Shown here piece by piece: positions 36,263 through 47,116 of a stretch of DNA of 64,000 bases (within the stretch, counting starts at the first letter, position 1; every line of letters begins with the position of its first letter). The DNA is from Zantedeschia hybrid cultivar (Eukaryota > Streptophyta > Magnoliopsida > Alismatales > Araceae): the NCBI GenBank assembly GCA_030544215.1, contig JARZZO010000013.1, positions 47,511,196-47,575,195 on the forward strand, given 5' to 3'. Under the pieces are notes generated by a model. It had not been told where the DNA came from, did not search any database, and worked only from the letters and a program-made list of their open reading frames with translations. The position numbers and the translations under genes are program-made.

Positions 36263-39200
36263 TGTAGGATTGATTTTTATCATGGGTGGTGTATTTTGAG
36301 AAAAGTTGTAAGACATGATTTTTCGTGATTATCTCCCATGACAATGTAGGCTGAGCCATAACAGAAAACACACCAGATTTGATGCCTCCTAATTGTTCCG
36401 TTAAAGGATGTGCTTAAATCATTTTCATGTAATGTGAACAATTTTCTGCTTCATTCATGTTAAGAGATGCTGTTTGTGTGATATTTCTTCACATGCGCAT
36501 GAGTGAACGGTGGCTCTCACTTTCATCACTTATCGTTCATCTCCTGTGCTCTTCTATTCTGACCTGTGAAGAGTTTAAGAGAGAAGGTATTCCAGTATTG
36601 ACAGTCCTTTGGGCGTTCGTGTGATCCTGATGAATTGACTGCAGTTCTGATATCTTTAGCAGGTTCTGTAATGAAAATTTGGGTATATTTTTCTACAGAA
36701 ATGGTGCCGGAAACCATTTTGCCCATGCAATCCTGTGACCGGGGTTATTAAACTCTCAAAATTTTGGATTATTCTACGATGCTGATCATTAATAACATAT
36801 GTATGGACGGGTGTTTTTCTTCCCTGTTCTTTCATTAGTGTAAAGCTTTGTAAATCATCGGTTTCAAAACAAGTGAAATTTTCTTGTTTTAGAATCAGGA
36901 AATGTTTGTTTGATTGAGGGATGTTTCAATCTTCTTGTTTTAGTTTATAGTGGATCTTTGCTGTAAATCAAAACAAGAGAATTATACTGTCAAGTGGACA
37001 GATAAAGTCCAGTTAAGATTTTACTTTACATTGTTTTACATCATTCCAGATAACTGAAAACAATGTAAAATGAAACAATTGTTTCAAATTACATTGTTTT
37101 AGGTTAAAACAAATAACCCTTAAAAGGATCTTGAAAATGAGTTCTACCAGTCCTTTGTTTTCCCTTTCTCTAAGCCACCTCCAATATATATATATATATA
37201 AAGAATTCTTTTCTCTTTTCTTCCTGTGTTAGGACTTGCTTTCTTCACCTAAGAAGTTGTTTATTTTGATGTAAAATAATATTTTATTTTACAATATTGG
37301 ATATGTTTGATAGGATGTAAAATAAAATCCTCTTTCATCTGTATGTTCACTTGATGGCCCATTTCTCTATTTTTTGTTTTTAACGAAGGATCATGGTAAA
37401 TCAAAACTAGATAATTTGTGCATTTCCTTGTTTTATTTTGACGTGTTTTATCAGCATTCAAACGAAGTGATTCAAAATAAATAATTTTAAAACTGGAGAA
37501 ATACAGAGTTTTATAAAAATTACAGAATTTTATGATAAAACAAACACAATCGGTAACCCCTAGGATGAAACACCATCCACCCATGATGTGATGGGTTCAT
37601 GCTCCTAACCAAAAATAAAGATAGACTTTTTCTTGGACAATAATCCAAATGACTAAGGACGAAACCCAACAACCAGTTTACCGGAGATTGACCATGAGGG
37701 CCACCACAAATTTGTTGAAAACTCTCCTGCCCACTCGCCCCTGCGATGGGCAAACATTCCAGAGAGGAGGGTGTCCCAAGGAAGTCCTACTGGGCTACAC
37801 CGCACGGACAAAATAAGGATGGACTTGACACTGGACCCGTTGTCATCCAAAATGAGTGGTTTTGAGCTCTCCTTCCTCTACCCCAAGAAGAACGTTCAGT
37901 AAATCCGGAGCACCAAGGTCCTCAAACCTTTTGATCGTCCTGTCATTTGAGTTTTTGTGGTATGGACGCGGGAATCATGGCTTTTAGAAAAGGACAGTCA
38001 TGTAGCATGCCATCCATATGATGCCGGCATGGCCAGCCATAACATGTCTCAATATCTCTCAAATGTACGGCGGCATCCACATCTATCCTGTCCTGTGGTA
38101 CGGAGGCCGTCCATTTGGACTGTCGGATCGGTGGTTCTTCCTCTATTTGATGGCTTGCTGATGCAGAACATCTTGTTCTTCAAACTGGATAGATTGATGA
38201 GTAATGCTTGCTGAACTGCTGCCGGTGCAGGAAGATTGAGTTGGAATGAGTCATTCTCTTTCTTTTTGTCATCTGGAAAATTTACATAGGGTTTGTCTCT
38301 ATCTTTTCTCTCCATTAAATGCATCTCGACATCATCTGCACTGCACGTCAACACACATGAAAAGTCAAATTGAAAAAATAATAAAAAATTATCTTATCGA
38401 ACTACATTTTTAAAACATCTTGAAACTCTCAAAAACATCTTGAATATGAGTATTCACTATTTAATTCAAACTGAACAGACTCATTCGGTTTGGTTTGGTG
38501 CTCGGTTTAAAGTCTAAATTTCTTTTATTTGCGTTGAAATCTAACTGAAACAAGAAAATTTGGTTTGATACGGTTTCTACTCTTCATAAAACAAACCAAA
38601 TCAAATAAATTGAATTACTTATAAATGTATAAATTTAGTATAAATGTTTAGTGGTTGTTGTATCTATTAATCTAAAATCATTAAAAAATATTAAATACAA
38701 TGGAGTGTTATGATTCTTTCTATTTAAATTAAGAACATCTTCCTCCATTCACATATAAAACGTAATATAAGTTTTTTTTTAAATTAAAATCTATAGAGTA
38801 ATGTAACCTTTATTTTAAAATATGACTTTTCCGTTATCAACCCTCTATAATTTTTGAAGTTTACTTTTAATTATTCATTTAAAATAATTTAATTTCTTTA
38901 TCATTATATGCCTAAACCATATGTTAGAAGTTAAATAGAAAAATGGTATTGGTAATATTTGTTTAATTTCAAAAGTGTTTGATTTGATTTAGTTCGGTTT
39001 GAGAGTTTGTTTGGTTTGATTTGGATTATCTACAATTTTTCTAAAATCAAACCAAATCAAATGTGAACACCCCTAATCTTGAAGCTCGAGAGCTTCTCGA
39101 GAGCATGAGGATTTTCATCTCAAGAGTTTTAGGATGCTTACGAGAGTTTTAAGATGCACTTGAAAGTAGGCTGGTAGGTATTTTTTTATATAATTAATCT

Positions 39201-40186
39201 AACCCTTTCACCATACATTGACGCACAGATGATGTTGGGACGTATTTAATTGGAGGAGGGATAACCCCATGTGAGCTTTCCAGATGGCGAAAGAGAATAG
39301 AAGGGCTTATTTTAGCTCAACCTTCCTACATCGGCAGCGGTACCGCGAGCATTACTCTAGATTGATAGAGAGCATATATTTTCACGGAAGACAAGGCCAA
39401 ACAGAGATTTGAACAAGAAAATATAGGCGTTTTTTAAAGTTAGGAATTTTTACATACATGGATATAAAGAACTCTCTGATCCATGTATTCTGCTTCACCT
39501 TTCTACGATGGGTTCTAAGATGGTCATTACACAAGACTGTAATGGATATCTGATTTTACTTAGGGGTCATTGTAAAATATTATAAAATATTGTAAATTAG
39601 AGTAAATTGGCATTTGTTTTATGTTTGGATTGATATAACTTATTTTATGTTATTCTTTGTATGTTTACAGTGTTGTAAACTGTTGTATTGGAGAACCCAT
39701 TGACAATAAAAATCTCCATGTTATCTGATTTTGGTTCAATCCAAAACCACCATAAACCAAAATTTAAAAATAAATTTTTGCTGATTTTAAAATTGATGAT
39801 TTCAAAATTGAGATTTTGTGACACACCAAACAAGCATTTCTCTGACATTTTTTAATCTAAACATATATAAAAGTCTGATATATGCATCTGATAAGATATA
39901 AGAATCGAAAAGTAAGATTTTTGATCACTATGAATTAGAGTAAAAAATGAAAACAAGCATTTCTATGTCTCATACGTGCCTTCTCTCTCTCTCTCTCCCT
40001 ACTTTAAAGAGTCCGTACTTTTTAAAATATTCTTTTAAAAATATTCTTTATCTTTCACCTCCAATGCCTATTCGTCAAGTTCTCTCTCTTTTTCTTTTTT
40101 CTACTCTTTCGACTCTATCATCTTTATCTGTTTTACTTGTTATATGTCAGTAAATTGACAATTTTTTTTTTAATTTAATATAGATA
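36263..40186. other. Intergenic region downstream of LSM6
   Basis: No gene recognised. It contains TTACATTGTTTTACAT/ATGTAAAATGAAACAAT inverted words at 36.84-37.11 kb, an AT microsatellite near 37185-37200, AT-rich TGTAAAATATTATAAAATATT words at 37.26 and 39.57 kb, and the GGTTTGGTTT-rich repeat at 38.46-39.08 kb. The LSM6 3' UTR presumably occupies the first few hundred bases, but no clear poly(A) signal decides its end. Confidence 0.5.
38460..39075. repeat. AT-rich repeat ending GTGAACACCCCTAAT
   Basis: Rich in TTCGGTTTGGTTTGG at the left and CAAACCAAATCAAA at the right, so the ends are inverted. The right border GTGAACACCCC is a common end of non-autonomous hAT-like elements. No coding content; the left border is unclear. 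Confidence 0.4.
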
Positions 40187-40857
40187 TGATGGATGAGAGT
40201 CTCACTTAGCCCAAATGGCCTGTGGGCTGGCCCAATAACATAAGTGAAGTCCAGTAGAGGAAGCCTGCTATCAACAACGCTAAATCTGTTACCTTCGGCC
40301 ACCGACGGGGCATTCAAGTTCTCCCTTTAATAGAACCCTCTGGGATGGATCAAGTAGGACTCCTCCACCTCGGGCAGAATCCGACTTTCTCGACCCAATC
40401 CGACTTTTGTGGGAGGCAGATCAAGATAACTCTAGAAATCAACCTGGATACTAATTTATGTTGCATAGCACTCTTCCTGATCCTTGGCGGATCACGATGG
40501 ACCAAAGGATCTAGCTCAGATCCGACCTTTTTAGAGTTGATTCTCTTCCCTAGCAATTTCCCTCAAAAGTGGATTCAAGCGTTATACGCTTTCTAATCGT
40601 AATTGGATTAGAAGCCATCTCTAAACCACTATATAAATACTCCTAGCCCCACATGTTAAGGTACGCTCTGATCAGCCCAAGCTCTCTATGCTTTCTTCCA
40701 AATCCTTAGTCATCTGACTTAGGCATCAGAGAGAGAGATCCCCTGGATTACCACGAGGCCCCTTAACGGTGTTATCTTTTGTAGGAACAATTGATTCTCG
40801 GCCTTCTGATCACAGGCGGAGGACTTTGATTATGGTGGACGATATTTTGACCCATCA
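40187..40857 (+). repeat. 5' LTR of the outer gypsy element
   Basis: Starts TGATGG and ends CCATCA, a perfect 6-bp inverted terminus with TG/CA ends. It aligns along its whole length with 58264-58941. A primer-site-like sequence follows three bases later. Confidence 0.8.
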
Positions 40858-40862
40858 TCTTT

Positions 40863-40880
40863 TGGCGCCGTCTTGTAGGA
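40863..40880 (+). other. Primer binding site-like sequence of outer element
   Basis: TTGGCGCCGTCTTGTAGG directly follows the 5' LTR. TGGCGCC is the usual start of a tRNA-complementary primer site in gypsy elements; the tRNA is not identified. Confidence 0.6.
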
Positions 40881-41075
40881 ACAATCTAAGAGGTCGTGGC
40901 CGGAGGCAACCACAGTAGGACATCCAGGCAAAAAGAGGTTACGGGTGACAGAACGGAGCTCCCGCCTCAGCCACCTCCAGTCGTGGATGCCCATATAGCA
41001 CAGAGACCCAATAGCGGCGATCATGGCTACCATGAGGAGATACTCTATGCAGTTCAAGGCCTCGACTTATAGTTA

Positions 41076-42720
41076 TTGATCGATTTTATCTACTTGTTGG
41101 AAGTCAAGGTCAATCGCCTCGAAGGAGAAGCTCAACGCCAAAGGCGTGGGATAATGACGAACCCTCTAGGGAGCTGGCGGAACAAAGAAAACCTAGTACC
41201 CCCTCCACCACCTCCTCCATTAGGTGGCCCTTTTATCCCTGTTGGAGGACAACCCTCTCGCCGCGATTCCAAGTCGTATGAAAGACGCATCAGTCCCACG
41301 GGCGGTCGACATGGGGCAACCTTCTTTCAGGGGTTCACCCAGCCGAGCACGAAGTCTTGGCCCTCATGAACTAAAGCCTCATGCCGACCATGATGGAACA
41401 ATGCCTCTGCTAGTAGCAGCTCCACTTCTCGGTCGTCCCCTAACCGTTCAGTAAGTACCTCTAATGTTTCTTCCTCCGCAAGATCGACGACCTCACCTTA
41501 ACATAACTCTAGTCAGCACTCTTGTCACCTATCCCTTGGGGAGAGGAGGGTACAGAAGCTGGAAGAACGTCTGGCGCGATCAAAAATCTATCCTGGGTGA
41601 TCTTGGGAGCCGAGGCTCTTGCTTTACGAGAAGAGTGTGGAAGGAACCTTTCCCTTGTGCTTTTGGATATTCGAAAGCACGTTGTCGCTCCTGAATGTCC
41701 CAGATGAAATTAAGTGATGGGCCTTTCCGACAAAACTGGAGCGGAACGTCCGACAATGATTTAGACAACTCAAGGCAAACTCCATCGACAACTTCTGAGA
41801 GCTGTGATGCTATTTTCAAAACAATTTTGTTGTTAGCAGGCCTTTCCGACAAAACTGGAGCGGAACGTCCGACAATGATTTAGACAACTCAAGGCAAACT
41901 CCATCGACAACTTCTGAGAGCTGTGATGCTATTTTCAAAACAATTTTGTTGTTAGCAGGTGTATGCCAGTGACCAGGACATCGTCGACATCCCTACGTCA
42001 GAAGAAGGATGAGTCACTTTGCAGATATTGGACTCGCTTCCATGAGACGGCCTTAAAAATCCCCAATGTGGATGTACCCAATGCTACATAATACTTGATA
42101 GTGGGCACTATCAACCAGCAAGCTCAATTTGAGCTCAGTAAGGAACTCCCAGTTGACCTCCAATCTGTGCATCAACAGTGAAGAGGTGATCCGCGTATAC
42201 AAGACTTTACAGCAACGGTCCGACCCCGAGAACAAAAATGAGGAGCAGCCACTGTCTGGAAGAAACAAGAGGTGTCTTGACCATAATTAGAATGGCCGAC
42301 TATATAAAGATCAACGCCAAGAGTAGATAGAGGGTCGACGTGACTGGTATTGCAGTCGACAGGAAGAAAATTACACCTTGCTGAATACGCCTATCAAATG
42401 AATCCTATAAGAAATTAAAAATGAAAATTACGTTCACTGGCCAAAGAAGATGAAACCGGTTCCTGGGGCCAAGAAAATCGAGATATTCTATATTTTTCAC
42501 CAGGAATATGGTCACTTCACATTTAAATGCTACAATCTTAGGAGGGAGATTGAAGCCCTCATTAAGAGCGGATACCTGAACAAGTATGTCACCAATGGAG
42601 GCGAGCAGGACTCCAGCTAGGAAGCACGGAGGCACGACAATCGATCCCCTCCACCCATTGACTATGATCTTTCCACCTCTCCCGATTGGGTCATTCGAGT
42701 AATTTATAGAGGAGCCTCCA
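41076..42720 (+). pseudogene. Gag relic of the outer gypsy element
   Basis: Several frames with stops and shifts. The clearest part (about 42470-42590, read across shifts) contains YGHFTFKCYNLRREIEALI followed by KSGYLNKYV. This is the nucleocapsid region of Tat-type gag, in which an H..GH.T..C.L...IE.LI..G pattern carries the zinc knuckle; here the first cysteine is replaced, so the knuckle is damaged. Further upstream is a Pro-rich stretch and a 119-bp tandem duplication. Non-functional. Confidence 0.6.
41721..41958 (+). repeat. Perfect 119-bp tandem duplication
   Basis: 41721-41839 and 41840-41958 are identical in all 119 positions as read. It lies inside the decayed gag region, whose other parts are full of mutations, so the duplication is far younger than the element or is an assembly error. 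Confidence 0.9.
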
Positions 42721-43182
42721 GTGGAGGAGAATAGCAACAAGAATAGAAGAAGTTACGCTTCTGAAACCCAATGGCTCGCTTGGGAAATTGCTACTGTTAA
42801 CTGCTCTTCTCTAATGAGAGAGCCAATCACCTTCTCCGATGAGGATTTGCAAGGTATCATGCTCCCCTATGATGATGTGTTAATAATTGAAGCTGACATT
42901 ATAGGCTATCACGTCAAGAGAGTCTTTGTTGATAATGGGATCTCACTAGACATCTTGTTCTTGGACTACTTTAAATAGCTCGAGCCAAACCTAACAGGAA
43001 GGCAGAAGGTCTGAACTCCAATTTACAGCTTTAGCAGTCAGTCCGTGATTGTTAAGGCCATATAATCTTCTCCATGACATTGGTGACTCTTCCACTGTTG
43101 GTCACCTCCACTGTTGGTCACCCGTGAGGTTGAAATCACGATGGCTGACATCCCCTCCACCTATAATGTTATCCTTAGAAGA
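42721..43182 (+). pseudogene. Protease relic of the outer gypsy element
   Basis: The frame contains PITFSDEDLQGIMLPYDDVL and then HVKRVFVDNGISLDILF, the aspartic protease region of gypsy polyproteins; the active-site triad D-(S/T)-G appears as DNG in Tat-type proteins. After the stop at 42978 the reading continues in other frames to STYNVIL, a conserved block just before the reverse transcriptase. It is then cut by the inner element at 43186. Confidence 0.65.
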
Positions 43183-43202
43183 GAGTGTAGACACGCTAAT
43201 TT

Positions 43203-43210
43203 TGACGTCA
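43203..43210. promoter_or_regulatory. TGACGTCA palindrome near the start of U3
   Basis: A perfect CRE/C-box type palindrome, the classic site of bZIP factors including plant TGA factors. It is kept in all three LTRs of the family (51917-51924 and 62681-62688), while bases around it differ. Use by a host factor is an inference. Confidence 0.55.
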
Positions 43211-43373
43211 TTTCGAGTAAATTTCATATCATACAATAATGTCTCGAAATAGTCTGATAATTAATCATTAATTAATTTTTATTAATCTTTTTAAGTGTCG
43301 GGTTTAACAGATGTGTTTAAGTTAATCAATTGAATTGGTTTTAGCTCAAATTTAAGTTAAAATATGAAGAATT

Positions 43374-43671
43374 CTAAAAGACGTCGACCCAAGTGGACGC
43401 CATTTAGACTTTATTCTTATTTTAGTGATTAAATTTGAATTTTAATTAATTAATTAATTAACTAAAAGGCGTCTGGTAATGTCGACGCGTTTTAAGTTTC
43501 CTAAGTGATTTTAACTTCCCCTCCGGATGTTTATCCTTATCTTAATTAGTCTAAAAGACGTCTATACAGGTGGACGCGTTTTACCTAATAAAGATAAAGA
43601 TAAGTTCTCCCGGATATTTATCCTTATCTTAATTAATCTGAAAGGCGTCAGTCATGGTGGACGCGTTTTAG
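43374..43671 (+). repeat. Array of four 34-bp inverted modules (5' LTR)
   Basis: Modules at 43374-43407, 43462-43495, 43551-43584 and 43638-43671; start-to-start spacing 88, 89 and 87 bp. Each is a 12-base arm (CTAAAAGRCGTC), a 10-base centre and a 12-base inverted arm (GACGCGTTTTAG). The left arm has G at position 7 where the right arm, read inverted, has C, so the modules have a polarity; all point the same way. Between modules lie AT-rich words AAAGATAAAGATAAG and TTATCCTTATCTTAAT, themselves roughly inverted. No known repeat name fits. Confidence 0.85.
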
Positions 43672-43772
43672 ATAATTACAGATAAAGATGAATTAATCAG
43701 TATTTATCTGTCAATTAAGATGGATAAATTCGAGGTTTTTTTGCTATGTTAATCGCGAACGCAAGAGAGGTC

Positions 43773-43780
43773 TATAAATA
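43773..43780 (+). promoter_or_regulatory. TATA box of the LTR promoter
   Basis: TATAAATA about 100 bp downstream of the last module. It is present at 52484-52491 in the 3' LTR and, on the minus strand, at 62113-62120, each followed by ACC..GCATGTTGAAGAG or a close variant. Transcription would start about 30 bases further on. Confidence 0.65.
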
Positions 43781-44506
43781 CCTTGCATGTTGAAGAGTTA
43801 AAAAAGTTGAAATCCATTAAGAGAGAGCATTATTATAGCGAGTTGAAGATCGAAGCAACAACGTCGGAACGCTGGAGCGCTGCCATTTCCAGAAGTCGGC
43901 GTCCTTTCAAGATCTTCATCCTTTCAAAGCTTCATCCGATTGGGCATAAGTGTTTCATTTCTGCATTTCCATTTTCATCTTCATTAATTTCATTCTTCAT
44001 TCACTTCATGCAAACACACACCACACCATAATTTTTCAAAAAACCTACTTGATTTAAGGGGTTTCAAAGCCACTCAACAAGTAAGTTTGATGTTCAATCA
44101 TATGTCCAAAATCATGATTAGTTTAGATACTGCTTCTACTTAAATTCTCATCATCATTGTTTCTTCGTTTTCTGTTTCTATCTCTGCTGCACTCAACAAC
44201 AACGAGAGATTCAAAAGGGGAAATCAAGCACAAAGTCAGAAAGACTTCTGGACGATCCTCAACCTCAAATTCAACAGCAAGAACAAAAAGCAAAGAAAGG
44301 GCTCTCTTTCTTCAGCCGGCTGAGGAAGGGGAACCAAGGACTCAATCTTCCGCGTTTGAACATGTAAGCGATCATATCTCTTTTGAAACTTTTTAGTTAA
44401 AAGTTTCTGGCGATCACTGCACTTAGTTGCTATTTTTAATAGGTTAGTTTACACTAAACAACATAGATTTTTCATGTTAATCACACGGTCATTCTAAGCA
44501 CCTACA

Positions 44507-45496
44507 GCTTTTTTGGCGATCACGGTGGGACTTGGTCTCGCCATCTTTTAAGTTTTTTTGTTCTTGCTGTCATCAACCGGGCACTCACGGTGCACCACTT
44601 GTGTCTTTCGACACGTCCTCACCAATTGGTGAGTGTTTTAGTTTAATTAATTTCCCTCGTGCACCACGTGCACACCCCAGTGGCAAGATCTTGCCCTCCC
44701 TTTGATTAATTCAAAAAGCTGTTTTTGTGATAAAAATGATGTGTGATTGATTGTTTTTCTAGTTGTTTAGTTAGTAAATCATCCTGTTTAAAATCTGGAA
44801 CTAAAATTTTTTGCATGAGTCGATTGTTTACTGCTTTTTATCTTGTTTGAGGAGGATTCAACCCAGAAAATCCTCCTGGAAAACTGTTTCTGCGAACTGA
44901 AAAGCGTCCAGGATCGCTGACGCGTTTCAAAACCGCGTCAACACCCCTAGACACCTTTTAGTCTTCACAGTTTCTCTGCTGTCTGCATCTGCTTCTGCGA
45001 AAAATTAAGTTCTGTTTTGAATAGCGTCGACTACCATCGACGCGATTCAGACAGTTTCTTAATTTTTTTTCAGTTTCCAGATTTCTGTGGTTTGATGTGC
45101 TAGCTACCCATTATTATTAAGCATTAGGGGCCATCCAGGCCGTAGGACATACGCATTGAGGCGAATACCCTCCCTTTCTTAGGAACACATTACTTGACGT
45201 CAGCAACTCTCTCTGATTGGGTTGGTCCCTTGATCAGACTAGAGAAGTTGACGTTGAGACCTCCATAAGTCTCCAAAATCAAGGTATTCCTCCTTGATCA
45301 TCGGGCTGGTTGTACCAATTGAAGTCCTGGTTAGATTCTGAAAGCGTTGTGAGAGAAAGCCCTAGAGAATAACGGTGGAAATTGAACTGAAACTAGGATC
45401 ATTTCCTTGAGAGAATTTGAGGTTTAATTGAATCCAAATAACTCAAAAAAGGAATCTTAAAATCACGTTAAGCATCCACTTGTTTGATTAATCTCT
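44507..45496 (+). other. Leader of inner Tat element with three more 34-bp modules
   Basis: After the LTR comes TTTTTTGGCGATCACGGTGG, in the primer-site position; the tRNA is not identified. Modules with the same 12-10-12 geometry as in the LTR lie at 44897-44930, 44928-44961 (degenerate, sharing three bases with the one before) and 45017-45050. No open frame is convincing before 45497. Confidence 0.65.
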
Positions 45497-46045
45497 GTGC
45501 AACTTGTTTGTCAAATCTTTGAAGAAAAAGAATTTAACATCATGTTGCTACGATCAGGTAGGGACTTGAGTGTGGCTCCATACGTCATGGTTAATTACGA
45601 GGGAGATGCTAATGCCCATCGGGATTCTGAATACAACTATGAGAGTGGGAGAGATGCTGATGCCTCCCGTAGTTCTATCCCCGTTCCATATCGTCTAGAT
45701 GGGAATGTTCGGACACCTCTTTTGCATCCACGTGATCAATATCCTGATCCTCCTCCGCATGAGTATGCGATCCCTAATCCTGATCTTGAGGGGGACATGA
45801 ATCAGAATGATCCCTCATCTTCTGATCCTACGGATCTCATCAATGCTCTGGGAGTTCTTGCCTCCCGTCTGGACCCTCAGCAGTTTGAGGCGATCCAGTC
45901 TATTTTGAAGGGGAAGGCACCCATGCAGCCTGCCGAGCCGAACCCTGTGGCTCCCCCTGCTGTTCCTCAGCAACCATGTCTTCATGCTCCATACTCTTTT
46001 TCGTACACTACTCTTGACCCCGACTTGGTCGCGGGTCATAATTGA
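45497..46045 (+). pseudogene. Gag N-terminal part of inner Tat element
   Basis: A 182-aa frame that is polar and proline-rich (for example DPPPHEYAIPNPD, SSSDPTDLINALGVLASRLD) and ends without the capsid and zinc-knuckle regions expected of gag. Its position between leader and pol supports the gag assignment; no catalytic motif is present. A frame change follows at about 46045 and the capsid part seems deleted. Confidence 0.55.
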
Positions 46046-46318
46046 AGATATTCCGCGGGCTCCGCCCATTATGATAACTCTGTCCCCTCGGAACTTTATT
46101 CCACAACCTCCTCTCGACCTAGAGAGGATGTATGATTTGATCTGGGACATATTGCTATATGATCCCCCTAATCCCCTGGCCTTGGTGCCGCTTCCTCCAT
46201 CCGATTCTCCTCCCATTTGTATTCATTCTTGCTTTGTGTTTAATTCTTTCGATATCAAAAAAAAAACGCCAATTTTACAACAAATTCTTCCCAAATCATT
46301 ATCGAGGAAACATCTTAC

Positions 46319-47116
46319 TTGTCCGATTACACCCCATCGCGCGGGTCCGTCGGTCAAGATTCTCTCCTAGATCTACTCTGTCCCTCCCCACGGGAGGATT
46401 CCCCTGTATTTCCATTTGTATCCCAGGATTTTCATCCTGCTTCATCTTCATTAGGTTGTGATAGACAGTTTAGTGAAGTTAAGGAGTCTAGTTTTAGGCA
46501 GGTTAGTCAGGTTAGGAAGTCTAGGAAGCCTAAGGGTAGGCAAATTCCAGAAAGATACCTCCAGGATTTGACTGATAAATGTTCCTTTTGCTCTTTAATC
46601 CCTCAGCTTTTAGAAGATCCAATTCAGATGCCAGAAGATTGTACAGATGATGAGTCAGTCAATGATGGGTACGGGGTATATGAGTTAGTACATGAAAAGG
46701 ACCCCATTGTTGAGGATGAGGAAGATGATGAGGACGCAGCTGAGGCATATGCCAGTGGAGTGAAGAGATTTGATGAACCTTCAGCTGCCGTCGAAGAGCC
46801 CACAAAAGAAATAAACTTAGGGACTGAAGACGAACCTAAGGTTGTCCTCGTCAGTAAAAATCTTTCTGCAGAGGATGAAAAGGCAATGATACAAGTGCTT
46901 AAGGATTATAAGGACACTTTCGCCTGGAGTTATGAGGATATGCCGGGGTTAGACTCATCTTTAGTTGAACACAGGTTAACATTAAAGGAAGGAGCTAATC
47001 CGGTCAAGCAGAAATTAAGGCGAAATTGCTTGGATTCATTGTCAGCAAACGGGGAATTGAGATCGATCCCAATAAGGCAAAGGCTATCAGAGAAATGCCA
47101 CCTCCCAAAAACTTGA
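46319..47116 (+). pseudogene. Pol N-terminal part, reverse transcriptase truncated
   Basis: A 265-aa frame. It has an acidic stretch (VEDEEDDEDAAEAYASG), then the entry block of Tat reverse transcriptase: INLGTEDEPK, DTFAWSYEDMPGLD, LTLKEGANPVKQKLRR. Directly after LRR (near 47020) the sequence jumps to the block that normally lies after the palm domain (LGFIVSKRGIEIDP, in another frame, 47026-47217). About 200 codons with the YxDD active site are therefore missing and no reverse transcriptase can be made. Confidence 0.75.

Larger units (their letters stand above)
43186..44506 (+). repeat. 5' LTR of inner Tat element
   Basis: TG...CA bounded and aligned end to end with 51900-53206, and as reverse complement with 61361-62705. 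It has TGACGTCA at 43203-43210, four 34-bp inverted modules (43374-43671) and a TATA box at 43773-43780. Differences to the 3' LTR are scattered substitutions and a few short indels, so the insertion is not very recent. Confidence 0.9.

Noticed and set aside
40830..41057. 75-aa minus-strand frame with a hydrophobic start
   Set aside because: It crosses the outer element's LTR end and primer site, so it is not a gene.
43374..43671. Evenly spaced repeats resembling a CRISPR array
   Set aside because: The DNA is plant nuclear, the arrays lie in LTRs, the modules are inverted rather than direct repeats, and the sequence between them is itself a diverged tandem unit rather than unrelated spacers.
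43374..43671. Modules as loxP-like recombinase target sites
   Set aside because: The 34-bp size and inverted arms recall such sites, but no tyrosine or serine recombinase gene is visible and the centres differ between modules, which would block strand exchange. Kept only as a remark on geometry.
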